Shown here piece by piece: positions 23,188 through 32,537 of a stretch of DNA of 64,000 nucleotides. The notes beneath the pieces were generated by a model, which made no database searches, had not been told where the DNA came from, and was given only the letters and a program-made list of their open reading frames with translations. The stretch comes from Mycobacterium sp. E3198 (lineage in GTDB: Bacteria > Actinomycetota > Actinomycetes > Mycobacteriales > Mycobacteriaceae). Position 1 is the first letter of the stretch. Each line of letters opens with the position of its first letter. A program made the position numbers and the translations under genes. The stretch covers positions 1-64,000 of the forward strand of contig NZ_LZIS01000099.1 of assembly GCF_001667015.1 (NCBI RefSeq). Reading direction: 5' to 3'.

Positions 23188-23667
23188 GTGAGCAAAAAAG
23201 CCAAGTCGGCGGTGGACACGGCGCGGGAAAACCTCGCCGCGGAGCTGGATCGGCTCAAGCAGCGGCGCGATCGCCTCGAGGTCGAGGTCAAAAACGACCG
23301 CGGCATGGTCGGTGACCACGGCGACGCGGCCGAAGCGATACAACGCGCGGACGAGCTCGTCGTCCTCGCCGACCGGATCAACGAGCTGGACCGGCGCCTG
23401 CGCAGCGGGCCCTCGACCTCGGACGACTCGGAAACGCTGCCCGGCGGGACCGAGGTGACGCTGCGCTTCCCCGACGGGGAGGTCGTCACGATGCACGTGA
23501 TTTCCATCGTCGAGGAGACCCCCATCGGCCGCGAGGCCGAGACGTTGACCGCCCGCAGCCCGTTGGGCCAGGCCCTCGCCGGGCGCAAGGCGGGCGACAC
23601 GGTGACCTACACGACGCCGCAGGGCGAAAACCAGGTCGAGGTCATCTCGGTGAAGCTGCCCCGCTGA
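23188..23667 (+). CDS. GreA/Rnk-like transcription factor, Rv3788 homologue
   Basis: A 159-residue protein. An N-terminal coiled coil (residues about 8-75, heptads with L-D-R-L-K-Q-R-R-D-R-L) is followed by a GreA C-terminal FKBP-like domain (G-T-E-V-T-L-R-F-P-D-G-E ... S-P-L-G-Q-A-L-A-G-R-K-A-G-D-T-V). Rv3788 is reported to bind RNA polymerase near the secondary channel and inhibit transcription without stimulating transcript cleavage. The GTG at 23188 was chosen by homologue length; upstream frames lack conservation. Confidence 0.85.
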   Translation: MSKKAKSAVDTARENLAAELDRLKQRRDRLEVEVKNDRGMVGDHGDAAEAIQRADELVVLADRINELDRRLRSGPSTSDDSETLPGGTEVTLRFPDGEVVTMHVISIVEETPIGREAETLTARSPLGQALAGRKAGDTVTYTTPQGENQVEVISVKLPR

Positions 23668-23693
23668 CTCACCGCCGCCGGCGACGGCCCCGA

Positions 23694-23699
23694 TAGACT
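23694..23699 (+). promoter_or_regulatory. leaderless -10 box of the gtrA-like gene
   Basis: TAGACT with a 7-base spacer to the ATG at 23707. It supports a start 21 codons upstream of the position I recall for Rv3789. Confidence 0.5.
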
Positions 23700-23706
23700 C
23701 GCCGCA

Positions 23707-24135
23707 ATGATCCCCCCAGAACCCGGCGCCCTTCCCGCGCGCCCACACCTGGGTCTGAGGACACAGGTGATGCGTTTCGTCGTCACCGGCGGTCTGGCCG
23801 GGATCGTCGACTTCAGCCTCTACCTGGTGCTGTGGAAGGTCGTGGGGGTGCAGGTCGACCTGTCCAAGGCCACCAGTTTCATCGTCGGCACCATCACCGC
23901 GTACCTGATCAACCGCCGGTGGACCTTCCAGGCCGCGCCCAGCACCGCCCGGTTCGTCGCGGTCATGGTCCTCTACGGCATCACCTTCTCGGTCCAGGTC
24001 GGCCTCAACCACGTCAGCCTGGTGCTTCTGCACTACCGGGGGTGGGCGCCCGTCATCGCGTTCGTGATCGCCCAGGGCACCGCGACGGTGATCAACTTCG
24101 TCGTGCAGCGTGCCGTTATCTTCCGCATCCGCTGA
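23707..24135 (+). CDS. GtrA-family small membrane protein, Rv3789 homologue
   Basis: A 142-residue protein with four hydrophobic helices in the GtrA pattern ([13 protein letters not shown], then [10 protein letters not shown] and V-I-N-F-V-V-Q-R). Rv3789 was first proposed to flip decaprenyl-phospho-arabinose and was later proposed to act as an anchor or scaffold that recruits AftA. An internal Met at codon 22 matches the 121-residue start used for the M. tuberculosis protein, but the -10 box favours the longer form. The gene leads into dprE1-dprE2. Confidence 0.85.
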   Translation: MIPPEPGALPARPHLGLRTQVMRFVVTGGLAGIVDFSLYLVLWKVVGVQVDLSKATSFIVGTITAYLINRRWTFQAAPSTARFVAVMVLYGITFSVQVGLNHVSLVLLHYRGWAPVIAFVIAQGTATVINFVVQRAVIFRIR

Positions 24136-24152
24136 CCGACCTGGCCAAGCGG

Positions 24153-24158
24153 TACCCT
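24153..24158 (+). promoter_or_regulatory. leaderless -10 box of dprE1
   Basis: TACCCT with an 8-base spacer to the ATG at 24167. It supports that start over upstream frame extensions into the gtrA-like gene. Confidence 0.45.
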
Positions 24159-24166
24159 CTTTGACG

Positions 24167-25531
24167 ATGTTCACCACCAAGCGGCTCGCGGGCTGGGGGC
24201 GTACCGCGCCGTCGGCGGCTTCGGTGCTTTCCACTCCGGACCCCGACGAGATCGCCAAAGCCGTCGCCAACACGGCCGACTCGGGCGGGCGCGGCGTGAT
24301 CGCCCGCGGGCTGGGCCGTTCCTACGGCGACAACGCCCAAAACGGCGGCGGTCTGGTGATCGACATGACCGAGCTGAACACCATTCACTCCGTCAGCGCC
24401 GACACCAAGCTGGCCGACCTCGATGCCGGGGTCAACCTCGACCAGCTGATGAAGGCCGCCCTGCCGTTCGGCCTGTGGGTGCCCGTGCTGCCCGGCACCC
24501 GGCAGGTCACCATCGGCGGGGCGATCGCCTGCGACATCCACGGCAAGAACCACCACAGCGCGGGCAGCTTCGGCAACCACGTCCGCAGCATGGACCTGCT
24601 GACCGCCGACGGCCAGGTCCGCCACCTCACCCCAACCGGTGAGGACTCCGAGCTGTTCTGGGCCACCGTCGGAGGCAACGGGCTGACCGGGATCATCCTG
24701 CGGGCCACCGTCGAGATGACCCCGACGGAGACCGCGTATTTCATCGCCGACGGCGATGTCACCGCCGGCCTGGACGAAACAATCGCGTTCCACAGCGACG
24801 GCAGCGAGGCGAACTACACCTACTCCAGCGCGTGGTTCGACGCGATCAGCGCCCCGCCGAAGCTCGGCCGCGCCGCGATCTCGCGCGGCTCGCTGGCCAA
24901 GCTGGATCAGCTGCCGAAGAAGCTGCAACGCAACCCGCTGAAATTCGATGCACCCCAACTACTTACGTTTCCCGATATTTTCCCGAACGGGTTGGCCAAC
25001 AAGTACACCTTCGGGCCGATCGGCGAGTTGTGGTACCGCAAGTCCGGCAGCTACCGCGGCAAAATCCAGAACCTGACGCAGTTCTACCACCCGCTGGACA
25101 TGTTCGGCGAATGGAACCGCGCCTACGGTCCCGCCGGGTTCGGCCAGTATCAGTTCGTGGTGCCGACTACCGCGGTCGAGGAGTTCAAGGGCATCATCCG
25201 TGACATCCAAAAGTCCGGGCACTACTCGTTTTTGAATGTGTTCAAGCTGTTCGGACCGGGCAACCGGGCCCCCCTGAGCTTCCCCATTCCGGGCTGGAAC
25301 GTGTGCGTCGACTTCCCCATCAAGCCGGGACTCAACGAGTTCCTCAACGAACTCGACCGCCGCGTGCTGGAATTCGGCGGCCGGGTCTACACCGCCAAGG
25401 ATTCGCGCACCACCGCCGAAACCTTCCACGCCATGTATCCGCGCATCGACGAGTGGATCGCCGTGCGCCGCAAGGTGGATCCGACGGGGGTGTTCGCCTC
25501 CGACATGGCCCGACGCTTGGAGCTGCTGTAG
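24167..25531 (+). CDS. dprE1: decaprenylphosphoryl-beta-D-ribose oxidase DprE1 (Rv3790)
   Basis: A 454-residue FAD enzyme of the vanillyl-alcohol oxidase family. The FAD-binding part shows [15 protein letters not shown] and the conserved [15 protein letters not shown]. It oxidises C2 of decaprenyl-phospho-ribose to the keto intermediate that DprE2 reduces to the arabinose donor DPA. Cys380 ([10 protein letters not shown]) aligns with M. tuberculosis Cys387, the residue that benzothiazinones modify covalently, so that target is intact. The dprE2 ATG follows the stop immediately. Confidence 0.96.
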   Translation: MFTTKRLAGWGRTAPSAASVLSTPDPDEIAKAVANTADSGGRGVIARGLGRSYGDNAQNGGGLVIDMTELNTIHSVSADTKLADLDAGVNLDQLMKAALPFGLWVPVLPGTRQVTIGGAIACDIHGKNHHSAGSFGNHVRSMDLLTADGQVRHLTPTGEDSELFWATVGGNGLTGIILRATVEMTPTETAYFIADGDVTAGLDETIAFHSDGSEANYTYSSAWFDAISAPPKLGRAAISRGSLAKLDQLPKKLQRNPLKFDAPQLLTFPDIFPNGLANKYTFGPIGELWYRKSGSYRGKIQNLTQFYHPLDMFGEWNRAYGPAGFGQYQFVVPTTAVEEFKGIIRDIQKSGHYSFLNVFKLFGPGNRAPLSFPIPGWNVCVDFPIKPGLNEFLNELDRRVLEFGGRVYTAKDSRTTAETFHAMYPRIDEWIAVRRKVDPTGVFASDMARRLELL

Positions 25532-26314
25532 ATGGTGCTGGACGCCGTGGGAAATCCGCAGACCATCCTGCTGCTGGGGGGCACGTCCGAGATCGGGCTG
25601 GCCATCTGCGAGCGCTACCTGCAAAACGCGCACGCGCGAATCGTGCTGGCGGACTTGCCCGATCATCCACGCAAGGCTGACGCCATCGACGCGATGACGG
25701 TCGCCGGCGCCAGGTCGGTCGAGTGGATCGACTTCGACGGCACCAAGAGCGACACCCATCCGGCGGTCATCGACCAGGCCTTCGCCGGAGGCGATGTCGA
25801 CGTCGCGATCGTGGCGTTCGGGGTGCTGGGGGACGCCGAAGAACTGTGGCAGAACCAGCGCAAGGCCGTGCTGGCAGCCGAGATCAACTACACGGCAGCG
25901 GTTTCCGTGGGAGTGCTGGTGGGCCAAAAGATGCGCACCCAGGGTTTCGGACAGATCATCGCGATGAGCAGCGCCGCCGGTGAGCGGGTGCGGCGGTCCA
26001 ACTTCGTCTACGGCTCCACCAAGGCCGGCCTCGACGGCTTCTACCTCGGCCTCGGGGAAGCGCTGCGCGAATTCGGCGTTCGGGTTCTGGTGATCAGGCC
26101 CGGCCAGGTTCGCACGTCGACGACGATCGCGCACTGGCAGGCGACCGGCGCCAAGGAAGCGCCGCTCACCGTCGACAAGGAGTACGTCGCCAACCTCGCG
26201 GTGACCGCGGCGGCACAAGGTAAGGAATTGGTTTGGGCACCAGCAGCATTCCGTTACGTGATGATGGTGTTGCGACACGTCCCGCGGGCCATCTTCCGCA
26301 AGCTGCCAATCTGA
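25532..26314 (+). CDS. dprE2: decaprenylphosphoryl-2-keto-erythropentose reductase DprE2 (Rv3791)
   Basis: A 260-residue short-chain dehydrogenase: nucleotide loop G-G-T-S-E-I-G (16-22) and catalytic Y-G-S-T-K (Tyr160, Lys164), with S-S-A-A-G-E supplying the serine. With NADH it reduces the DprE1 product to decaprenyl-phospho-arabinose. No gap separates it from dprE1, and its 3' end overlaps the probable start of aftA, so donor synthesis and first use are translationally linked. Confidence 0.95.
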   Translation: MVLDAVGNPQTILLLGGTSEIGLAICERYLQNAHARIVLADLPDHPRKADAIDAMTVAGARSVEWIDFDGTKSDTHPAVIDQAFAGGDVDVAIVAFGVLGDAEELWQNQRKAVLAAEINYTAAVSVGVLVGQKMRTQGFGQIIAMSSAAGERVRRSNFVYGSTKAGLDGFYLGLGEALREFGVRVLVIRPGQVRTSTTIAHWQATGAKEAPLTVDKEYVANLAVTAAAQGKELVWAPAAFRYVMMVLRHVPRAIFRKLPI

Positions 26315-28179
26315 GCGCGCGCAACGCCCTGGCCACCCTGGGCCAGATGGCCGCGGCGGTGGCGGTCGCCGTGATCGTGGCCGTGCCGTCGCTGATCGCG
26401 ATCGCCGGCGTGCAGTGGCCGGCCTTCCCGTCGTCGAACCAGCTGCACGCGCTGACCACCGTCGGGCAGGTCGGCTGCCTGGCCGGGCTCGTCGCGGTCG
26501 GCTGGCTGTGGCGCCGGGGGCGTCGCGTCCTGGCCCGGCTGGGCGGGCTGGCGTTCCTGTCCGCGTTCACCGTCGTGACGCTCGGCATGCCGCTGGGCGC
26601 CACGAACCTGTACCTGTTCGGCATCTCCGTCGACCAGCAGTTCCGCACCGAATACCTGACCCGCCTCGCGGACAGCGCCGCCCTGCACGACATGACCTAC
26701 CTCGGGCTGCCGACCTTCTACCCGCCGGGCTGGTTCTGGATCGGCGGCCGCGTCGCGGCGCTGACGGGCACCCCGGCCTGGGAGATGTACAAGCCGTGGG
26801 CGATCACCTCGATCGCCATCGCGGTCGCCGTCGCGCTGGTGCTGTGGTGGCGGATGATCCGCTTCGAATACGCGCTGATCGTCACCACCGCGACCGCAGC
26901 GGTGACCCTGGCCTACAGCTCGCCGGAGCCCTACGCCGCGATGATCACGGTGATGTTGCCGCCGGTGCTGGTGCTGACGTGGTCGGGCCTGCGGGCCGGC
27001 GCGCGCGGCGGTTGGGCCGCGGTGCTCGGCGCCGGGCTGTTCCTCGGCTGGGCGGCCACCTGGTACTCGCTGCTGCTGGCCTTCAGCGCGTTCGCGGTGG
27101 CGCTCATGGCGGCGCTGGTATCCGGTGCCCGCTGGCGGCGGGACGGTTTCCGGGCGGCGCTCGACCCGCTGCGCCGGCTGGCCCTGATCGCCGTCATCGC
27201 GGCGGCCATCGCGAGCACCACCTGGCTGCCGTTCGTGCTGCGCGCGGCCCACAGCCCGGTCAGCAACAGCGGCAGCGCCTTTCATTACCTGCCGGCCGAC
27301 GGCGCCGAACTGACCTTCCCGATGCTGCAGTTCTCGCTGCTGGGGGCGCTCTGCATGCTGGGCACGCTGTGGCTGGTCGTGCGCGCGGGCACCTCGGTGC
27401 GGGCGGGGGCGTTGGCCGTCGGCGTGCTCGCCGTGTACCTGTGGTCGCTGTTGTCGATGCTGACCACGCTGGCGCGCACCACGCTGCTCTCTTTCCGGCT
27501 GCAGCCGACGTTGAGCGTGCTGCTGGTCGCCGCCGGGGTGTTCGGCTTCGTCGAGGCCGTCGCGGCGCTCGCCCCGCGCGGGCGCGCGATCGTGCCGGTG
27601 GCCGCCGCGATCGGGCTAACCGGCGCGATCGCGTTCAGCCAGGACATCCCCGACGTGCTGCGCCCTGACCTGACCATCGCCTACACGGACACCGACGGCC
27701 ACGGCCAGCGCGGCGACCGGCGGCCGCCGAGTTCCGAGAAGTTCTACCCCGTCATCGACGCCGCCATCCTCAAGGTGACCGGCAAGCCGCGCGACCAGAT
27801 CGTCGTCATGACGGCCGACTACAGCTTCCTGTCCTACTACCCCTATTGGGGGTTCCAGGGCCTGACGTCGCACTACGCCAACCCGCTGGCCCAGTTCGAC
27901 CTGCGGGCGGCGCAGATCGAGAAGTGGTCCAAGCTCAAGACCGCCGACGCATTCATCGATGCGCTGGACGCCTCGCCGTGGCCCCCACCGACGGTTTTCC
28001 TCATGCGCCGCGGGGCGAACAGCACCTACACACTGCGGCTGGCGCAGGACGTGTACCCCAACCAGCCCAACGTTCGGCGGTATACCGTCGATCTGCCGGC
28101 GGCCCTGTTCGCCGATCCGCACTTCGTCGTCGACAGCGTCGGGCCGTTCGTGCTGGCGATCCGCAAGCCGACCTCGTAG
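26233..28179 (+). CDS. aftA: galactan 5-O-arabinofuranosyltransferase AftA (Rv3792)
   Basis: Up to 648 residues. It is a GT-C membrane enzyme that puts the first arabinofuranose on galactan, using decaprenyl-phospho-arabinose. There are about 11 helices and a periplasmic C-terminal domain. The first loop contains [13 protein letters not shown], the modified D-x-E type catalytic region, followed by F-Y-P-P-G-W-F-W. The start is unsettled: TTG at 26233 overlaps dprE2 by about 80 bases, and conservation with M. tuberculosis becomes strong only from about codon 30 on, so a later start is possible. Confidence 0.93.
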   Translation: MGTSSIPLRDDGVATRPAGHLPQAANLSARNALATLGQMAAAVAVAVIVAVPSLIAIAGVQWPAFPSSNQLHALTTVGQVGCLAGLVAVGWLWRRGRRVLARLGGLAFLSAFTVVTLGMPLGATNLYLFGISVDQQFRTEYLTRLADSAALHDMTYLGLPTFYPPGWFWIGGRVAALTGTPAWEMYKPWAITSIAIAVAVALVLWWRMIRFEYALIVTTATAAVTLAYSSPEPYAAMITVMLPPVLVLTWSGLRAGARGGWAAVLGAGLFLGWAATWYSLLLAFSAFAVALMAALVSGARWRRDGFRAALDPLRRLALIAVIAAAIASTTWLPFVLRAAHSPVSNSGSAFHYLPADGAELTFPMLQFSLLGALCMLGTLWLVVRAGTSVRAGALAVGVLAVYLWSLLSMLTTLARTTLLSFRLQPTLSVLLVAAGVFGFVEAVAALAPRGRAIVPVAAAIGLTGAIAFSQDIPDVLRPDLTIAYTDTDGHGQRGDRRPPSSEKFYPVIDAAILKVTGKPRDQIVVMTADYSFLSYYPYWGFQGLTSHYANPLAQFDLRAAQIEKWSKLKTADAFIDALDASPWPPPTVFLMRRGANSTYTLRLAQDVYPNQPNVRRYTVDLPAALFADPHFVVDSVGPFVLAIRKPTS

Positions 28180-28189
28180 CGGCTGGAAC

Positions 28190-28195
28190 TAGCAT
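28190..28195 (+). promoter_or_regulatory. leaderless -10 box of embC
   Basis: TAGCAT with an 8-base spacer to the GTG at 28204, in the 24-base gap after aftA. embC may have its own transcript besides read-through. Confidence 0.45.
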
Positions 28196-28203
28196 CTACC
28201 CCC

Positions 28204-31200
28204 GTGGACGACGCGGGAGGTAACTACCGGATCGCTCGGGTGGTTGCTATCGTCGCCGGTCTGCTCGGCGCCCTGCTGGCGATCGCGACGCCGCTGCTGC
28301 CGGTCAACCAGACCACCGCCCAACTCAACTGGCCGCAGAATGGCGCCTTCAACAGCGTCGACGCCCCGCTGATCGGCTACGTCGCCACCGATTTGAACGT
28401 CACCGTGCCGTGTCAGGCCGCCGCCGGGCTGGCGGGACCGCAGAACGCGGGCAAGACGGTGCTGCTGTCCACGGTGCCCAAGCAGGCCCCCAAGGCCGTC
28501 GACCGCGGCCTGCTCATCCAGCGCGCCAACGACTACCTGGTGCTCGTGGTGCGCAACGTCGCGGTGGTCACCGCCCCGTTGAGCGAGGTGCTCAGCCCGG
28601 CCTGCCAACGGTTGACCTTCACCGCCCACGCCGAGAAGGTCACCGCCGAATTCGTCGGCCTGACGCAGGGACCCAACGCCGAGCATCCCGGCGCGCCGCT
28701 GCGCGGGGAGAAAAGTGGCTACGACTTCCGGCCCCAGATCGTCGGCGTCTTCACCGACCTGAGCGGGCCGGCCCCGCCCGGCCTGAGCTTCTCGGCGACC
28801 GTCGACACCCGCTACAGCAGCAGCCCCACCACGCTGAAGATGGCGGCGATGATCCTCGGGGTGGTCCTGACGGCAGCCGCCCTGATCGCCCTGCACGTCC
28901 TCGACACCGCCGACGGGACCCGGCACCGCCGTTTCCTGCCCGCGCGCTGGTGGTCCGTCGGCGGTCTGGACGCCCTCGTCATCGCCGTGCTGGTGTGGTG
29001 GCACTTCGTCGGCGCCAACACGTCCGACGACGGCTACATCCTGACCATGGCGCGGGTCTCCGAGCACGCCGGCTACATGGCCAACTACTACCGCTGGTTC
29101 GGCACCCCCGAGGCCCCGTTCGGCTGGTACTACGACCTGCTGGCGGTGTGGGCCCACGTCAGCACCACCAGCATCTGGATGCGGCTGCCCACCCTGGCGA
29201 TGGCGCTGACGTGCTGGTGGGTGATCAGCCGCGAGGTGATGCCCCGGCTGGGCCACGCCGTCAAGCAGAACCGGGCGGCGGCGTGGACGGCGGCAGGCAT
29301 GTTCCTCGCGGTCTGGCTGCCGCTCGACAACGGCCTGCGACCCGAGCCGATCATCGCCCTGGGCATCCTGCTGACCTGGTGCTCGGTCGAACGCGCGGTG
29401 GCCACCAGCCGGCTGTTGCCGGTGGCCATCGCCTGCATCATCGGCGCGCTGACCCTGTTCTCCGGGCCGACGGGCATCGCCTCGATCGGCGCGCTGCTGG
29501 TCGCGATCGGGCCGCTGCGGACGATCCTGCACCGGAGGTCCAAACTGTTCGGCGCCCTGCCACTGGTGGCGCCCCTGCTGGCCGCGGTCACCGTCACCGC
29601 GATCCTGATCTTCCGCGACCAGACGCTGGCCGGCGAGATCCAGGCCACCGCCCTCAAGCGCGCCGTCGGGCCCAGCCTCAGCTGGTTCGACGAACACCTC
29701 CGCTACGAGCGGCTGTTCATGGCCAGCCCCGACGGGTCCGTCGCCCGCCGCTTCGCGGTGCTGGCGCTGGTGCTGGCGCTTGGGATAACCGTCGCAATGT
29801 CGTTGCGCAAGGGCAAGATTCCGGGCACCGCCGCCGGGCCGAGCCGGCGCATCGTCGGCATCACCATCATCTCGTTCGTCGCGATGATGTTCACGCCGAC
29901 CAAATGGACCCACCACTTCGGGGTGTTCGCCGGCCTGGCCGGGCCGCTGGGCGCGCTCGCCGCGGTCGCGATGACGGCCGTGGCGATGCGGTCCCGGCGC
30001 AACCGCACCGTGTTCGCCGCCGTGGTGCTGTTCTTGGTGGCGTTGTCCTTCGCCAGCGTCAACGGCTGGTGGTACGTCTCCAATTTCGGTGTGCCCTGGT
30101 CGAATTCGTTCCCCGCCTGGCATTACGCCTTCGCCACCGCGCTGCTCGGGCTCACCCTGCTGGTGCTGCTGCTGGCGGCGTGGTTCCACTTCGTCGATCC
30201 CCACAACGGCGCACCCAAAACCCGCCTGGGCGCGCGAGTCGCCGGAATTGTCCAGTCCCCGTTGGCAATTGCGACGTGGATCCTGGTGGTTTTCGAGGTG
30301 GCGTCGCTGACGCTGGCGATGACCGACCAGTACCCCGCATGGACGGTGGGCCGCTCCAACCTCGAGGCGCTCACCGGCAAGTCCTGCGGCCTGGCCGAGG
30401 ACGTGCTGGTGGAACAGGACCCCAACGCCGGCATGCTGGCACCCGTGACGGGCCCGGTGGGCCCGTCAGTAGGAGAAGCCCTGGGCGCGGGCCTGTCGGA
30501 AGCGTTCACGCCCAACGGCATTCCAGCCGACGTCCGCGCCGACCCGGTGATGGAACGTCCGGGCGACCGCAGCTTCCTCGGCGACGAGAAGGTGACCACC
30601 GGCGCGGAGGCCGGCACCGAGGGCGGCACCACGCCCGCCCCGGGAATCAACGGCTCGGTGGCCCAGCTGCCCTACAACCTGGACCCGGCGCGCACGCCGG
30701 TGCTGGGGAGCTGGCGGCCGGGCATCCAGTTGCCCGCTCACCTGCGGTCGGGCTGGTACCGCCTGCCCGCCCGCGACAAGGCGGGGCCGCTGCTGGTGGT
30801 CAGCGCGGCCGGCCGCTTCGACCCCCGCGAGGTCCAGGTGCAGTGGGCCACCGACGACCAAGCGGCCGGCGGACACCCCGGCGGGTCCTTCCAGTTGTCG
30901 GACGTGGGAGCGTCCCCCGCGTGGCGCAACCTGCGACTGGCGCTGTCCGCCATCCCCGGCACCGCCACCCAGATCCGCCTGGTCGCCGACGACGACGATT
31001 TGGCGCCGCAGCACTGGATCGCGCTGACGCCCCCGCGGATTCCGCACCTGCGCACGCTGCAGGACGTGGTCGGCTCGTCCGACCCGGTCTTCCTGGACTG
31101 GTTGGTCGGGCTGGCCTTCCCCTGCCAGCGACCGTTCGGCCACCAAAACGGCGTCGACGAGACACCCAAATGGCGCATCCTGCCGGACCGATTCGGCGCC

Positions 31201-31431
31201 GAGGCGAACTCGCCGGTGATGGACAACAACGGCGGCGGCCCGTTGGGCGTCACGGAGCTATTGGTGAAGGCGACCACGATTGCGACGTATCTGAAGGACG
31301 ACTGGTCCCGCGACTGGGGCTCGCTGCAGCGGTTGACGCCGTACTACCCCAACGCCCGGCCCGCCGATCTGCAGCTGGGGGTCGCGACGCGCAGCGGCCT
31401 GTGGAATCCGGGCCCGCTGCGCCGTACCTAG
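28204..31431 (+). CDS. embC: arabinosyltransferase EmbC (Rv3793)
   Basis: A 1075-residue GT53/GT-C enzyme. It has an N-terminal helix and a jelly-roll-like periplasmic domain (about 45-210), then a multi-helix core. The first large loop carries the catalytic S-D-D-G-Y (Asp275, Asp276), and H-A-G-Y-M-A-N-Y-Y follows. The C-terminal about 350 residues form the carbohydrate-binding domain (W-Y-R-L-P, L-P-Y-N-L-D-P-A-R-T-P). EmbC elongates the arabinan of lipoarabinomannan with decaprenyl-phospho-arabinose. Unlike in M. tuberculosis it is not followed directly by embA: a 3.4 kb insert separates them. Confidence 0.95.
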   Translation: MDDAGGNYRIARVVAIVAGLLGALLAIATPLLPVNQTTAQLNWPQNGAFNSVDAPLIGYVATDLNVTVPCQAAAGLAGPQNAGKTVLLSTVPKQAPKAVDRGLLIQRANDYLVLVVRNVAVVTAPLSEVLSPACQRLTFTAHAEKVTAEFVGLTQGPNAEHPGAPLRGEKSGYDFRPQIVGVFTDLSGPAPPGLSFSATVDTRYSSSPTTLKMAAMILGVVLTAAALIALHVLDTADGTRHRRFLPARWWSVGGLDALVIAVLVWWHFVGANTSDDGYILTMARVSEHAGYMANYYRWFGTPEAPFGWYYDLLAVWAHVSTTSIWMRLPTLAMALTCWWVISREVMPRLGHAVKQNRAAAWTAAGMFLAVWLPLDNGLRPEPIIALGILLTWCSVERAVATSRLLPVAIACIIGALTLFSGPTGIASIGALLVAIGPLRTILHRRSKLFGALPLVAPLLAAVTVTAILIFRDQTLAGEIQATALKRAVGPSLSWFDEHLRYERLFMASPDGSVARRFAVLALVLALGITVAMSLRKGKIPGTAAGPSRRIVGITIISFVAMMFTPTKWTHHFGVFAGLAGPLGALAAVAMTAVAMRSRRNRTVFAAVVLFLVALSFASVNGWWYVSNFGVPWSNSFPAWHYAFATALLGLTLLVLLLAAWFHFVDPHNGAPKTRLGARVAGIVQSPLAIATWILVVFEVASLTLAMTDQYPAWTVGRSNLEALTGKSCGLAEDVLVEQDPNAGMLAPVTGPVGPSVGEALGAGLSEAFTPNGIPADVRADPVMERPGDRSFLGDEKVTTGAEAGTEGGTTPAPGINGSVAQLPYNLDPARTPVLGSWRPGIQLPAHLRSGWYRLPARDKAGPLLVVSAAGRFDPREVQVQWATDDQAAGGHPGGSFQLSDVGASPAWRNLRLALSAIPGTATQIRLVADDDDLAPQHWIALTPPRIPHLRTLQDVVGSSDPVFLDWLVGLAFPCQRPFGHQNGVDETPKWRILPDRFGAEANSPVMDNNGGGPLGVTELLVKATTIATYLKDDWSRDWGSLQRLTPYYPNARPADLQLGVATRSGLWNPGPLRRT

Positions 31432-31440
31432 CGTCGTGCT

Positions 31441-31767
31441 TCAGCTTCCCGGCGGCTCAGGACACCAGAACAGGCCGCAGTTTCCCGGCGGCTTTCGGAT
31501 CGGTGCGGGCGGATCAGCGCCGTCCCAGATCGTGTTCCAGCGGCCACCGACGTTGCCCTTCGGGCCGCCAACCAGCAGGTACCAGGTGTGGCAGACGCCC
31601 ATGTCCCACCGGATGTCGGCCTGCGGCAGGGGCTGTCCCGGACACCATTGATGGGGGCCCTCCGCCCAGGAATCGGCGTGTGCGATTCCGGTGGCGGCGC
31701 CGAGGCCGGCCATCGCCACGCCGGTCGACAGCACCGCCCCGGCGATCATCCGCTTCAGCGTGTTCAT
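31441..31767 (-). CDS. small exported WCPG-family protein (distal)
   Basis: A 108-residue protein. The ATG at 31767 has GAGGAG nine bases upstream. The signal peptide ends near A-H-A-D (about residue 32). The mature part contains H-Q-W-C-P-G-Q-P-L-P...R-W-D-M-G-V-C-H-T-W-Y-L, with two more cysteines near the C-terminus (C-G-L-F-W-C-P). It lies 21 bases downstream of the related gene at 31789 and ends 9 bases from the embC stop, convergent. Function unknown; secreted, probably disulfide-bonded. Confidence 0.8.
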   Translation of the reverse strand: MNTLKRMIAGAVLSTGVAMAGLGAATGIAHADSWAEGPHQWCPGQPLPQADIRWDMGVCHTWYLLVGGPKGNVGGRWNTIWDGADPPAPIRKPPGNCGLFWCPEPPGS

Positions 31768-31788
31768 CGCTGTCAACTCCTCTCGTCG

Positions 31789-32088
31789 TCACAGGCCGGG
31801 CAGGCACAGCCCGGGGATGCAGCCCAAGTCTGGCGGAGGCGTGTCGCCCTCGTAGACGAAATGACCGCGGTTGGCCTGGAATCCGTAGTCGACCCAGTAC
31901 CAGGTGTGGCAGACGTTCATGTCCCACACCACGTCGGTCTCCGGCAGGTGTTGGCCCGGACACCATTGGTACGGACCGCGGGGCTTGGCCTGCGCGGTGC
32001 CGGCGGCAAGCCCCACCCCGGCCACGGCGAAGGTGACCGACAACAGGCCCCCGGCGATGAGCCGCTGCGCGTAGCGATGGGCGCTCAT
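31789..32088 (-). CDS. small exported WCPG-family protein (proximal)
   Basis: A 99-residue protein with a strong Shine-Dalgarno sequence (GAGGAGG) before the ATG at 32088 and a signal peptide with cleavage near A-Q-A-K. The mature part has Y-Q-W-C-P-G-Q-H-L-P...V-W-D-M-N-V-C-H-T-W-Y-W and a C-terminal C-I-P-G-L-C-L-P. It clearly duplicates its neighbour at 31441 and forms an operon with it. It is divergent from the ArsR gene; the palindrome at 32190 lies between them and could serve both directions. Confidence 0.8.
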   Translation of the reverse strand: MSAHRYAQRLIAGGLLSVTFAVAGVGLAAGTAQAKPRGPYQWCPGQHLPETDVVWDMNVCHTWYWVDYGFQANRGHFVYEGDTPPPDLGCIPGLCLPGL

Positions 32089-32189
32089 GGGTTTCCTCCT
32101 CTGCCTCGGCGGCTGAAGACAGCGGAAGTGTGGCGCATGCCGATTGCGAAATTCTTGCGGCGCGACGGGCCCTTGATCCCGGGGCATCG

Positions 32190-32205
32190 GTAAGTCTAGA
32201 CTTAC
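32190..32205. promoter_or_regulatory. 16-base perfect palindrome: putative ArsR operator and symmetric -10
   Basis: GTAAGTCTAGACTTAC is fully self-complementary. Both strands read TAGACT. On plus (32197-32202) the box is 8 bases before the GTG at 32211; on minus it points toward the exported-protein operon starting at 32088. A dimeric winged-helix repressor binding here would block both. Confidence 0.65.
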
Positions 32206-32210
32206 GGTTC

Positions 32211-32537
32211 GTGGCCACTTACCAAACGGTCGGTGACGCATGGCTGGCGCTGGCCGACGGCACCCGGCGCTCGATCGTCGAACGCCTCTCGCACGGGCCG
32301 GCGGCGGTCGGCGAGCTGGCCCGCGATCTGCCGGTCAGCAGGCCGGCCGTCTCGCAGCACCTCAAGGTGCTCAAATCCGCGGGCCTGGTCCGCGACCGGG
32401 CCGCCGGCACGCGGCGCGTCTATCAACTGGACCCGACCGGCCTCGAGGCGCTGCGCGGTGAGCTCGACCGATTCTGGGCCCAGGCGCTGGCCGGCTTCGC
32501 GAAAACCGTCGAGGAAATGGAGGCAGAACCGTCATGA
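32211..32537 (+). CDS. ArsR-family winged-helix repressor
   Basis: A 108-residue protein, T-V-G-D-A-W-L-A-L-A-D-G-T-R-R-S-I-V-E-R-L at the N-terminus, a recognition helix S-R-P-A-V-S-Q-H-L-K-V-L and a wing with G-T-R-R-V-Y. No metal-binding cysteines (the C-V-C box) are present, so it is of the non-metal ArsR type that is commonly coupled to SRPBCC proteins. Leaderless from a -10 within the palindrome at 32190, which implies autoregulation. Its stop overlaps the ATG of the SRPBCC gene (ATGA). Confidence 0.85.
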   Translation: MATYQTVGDAWLALADGTRRSIVERLSHGPAAVGELARDLPVSRPAVSQHLKVLKSAGLVRDRAAGTRRVYQLDPTGLEALRGELDRFWAQALAGFAKTVEEMEAEPS

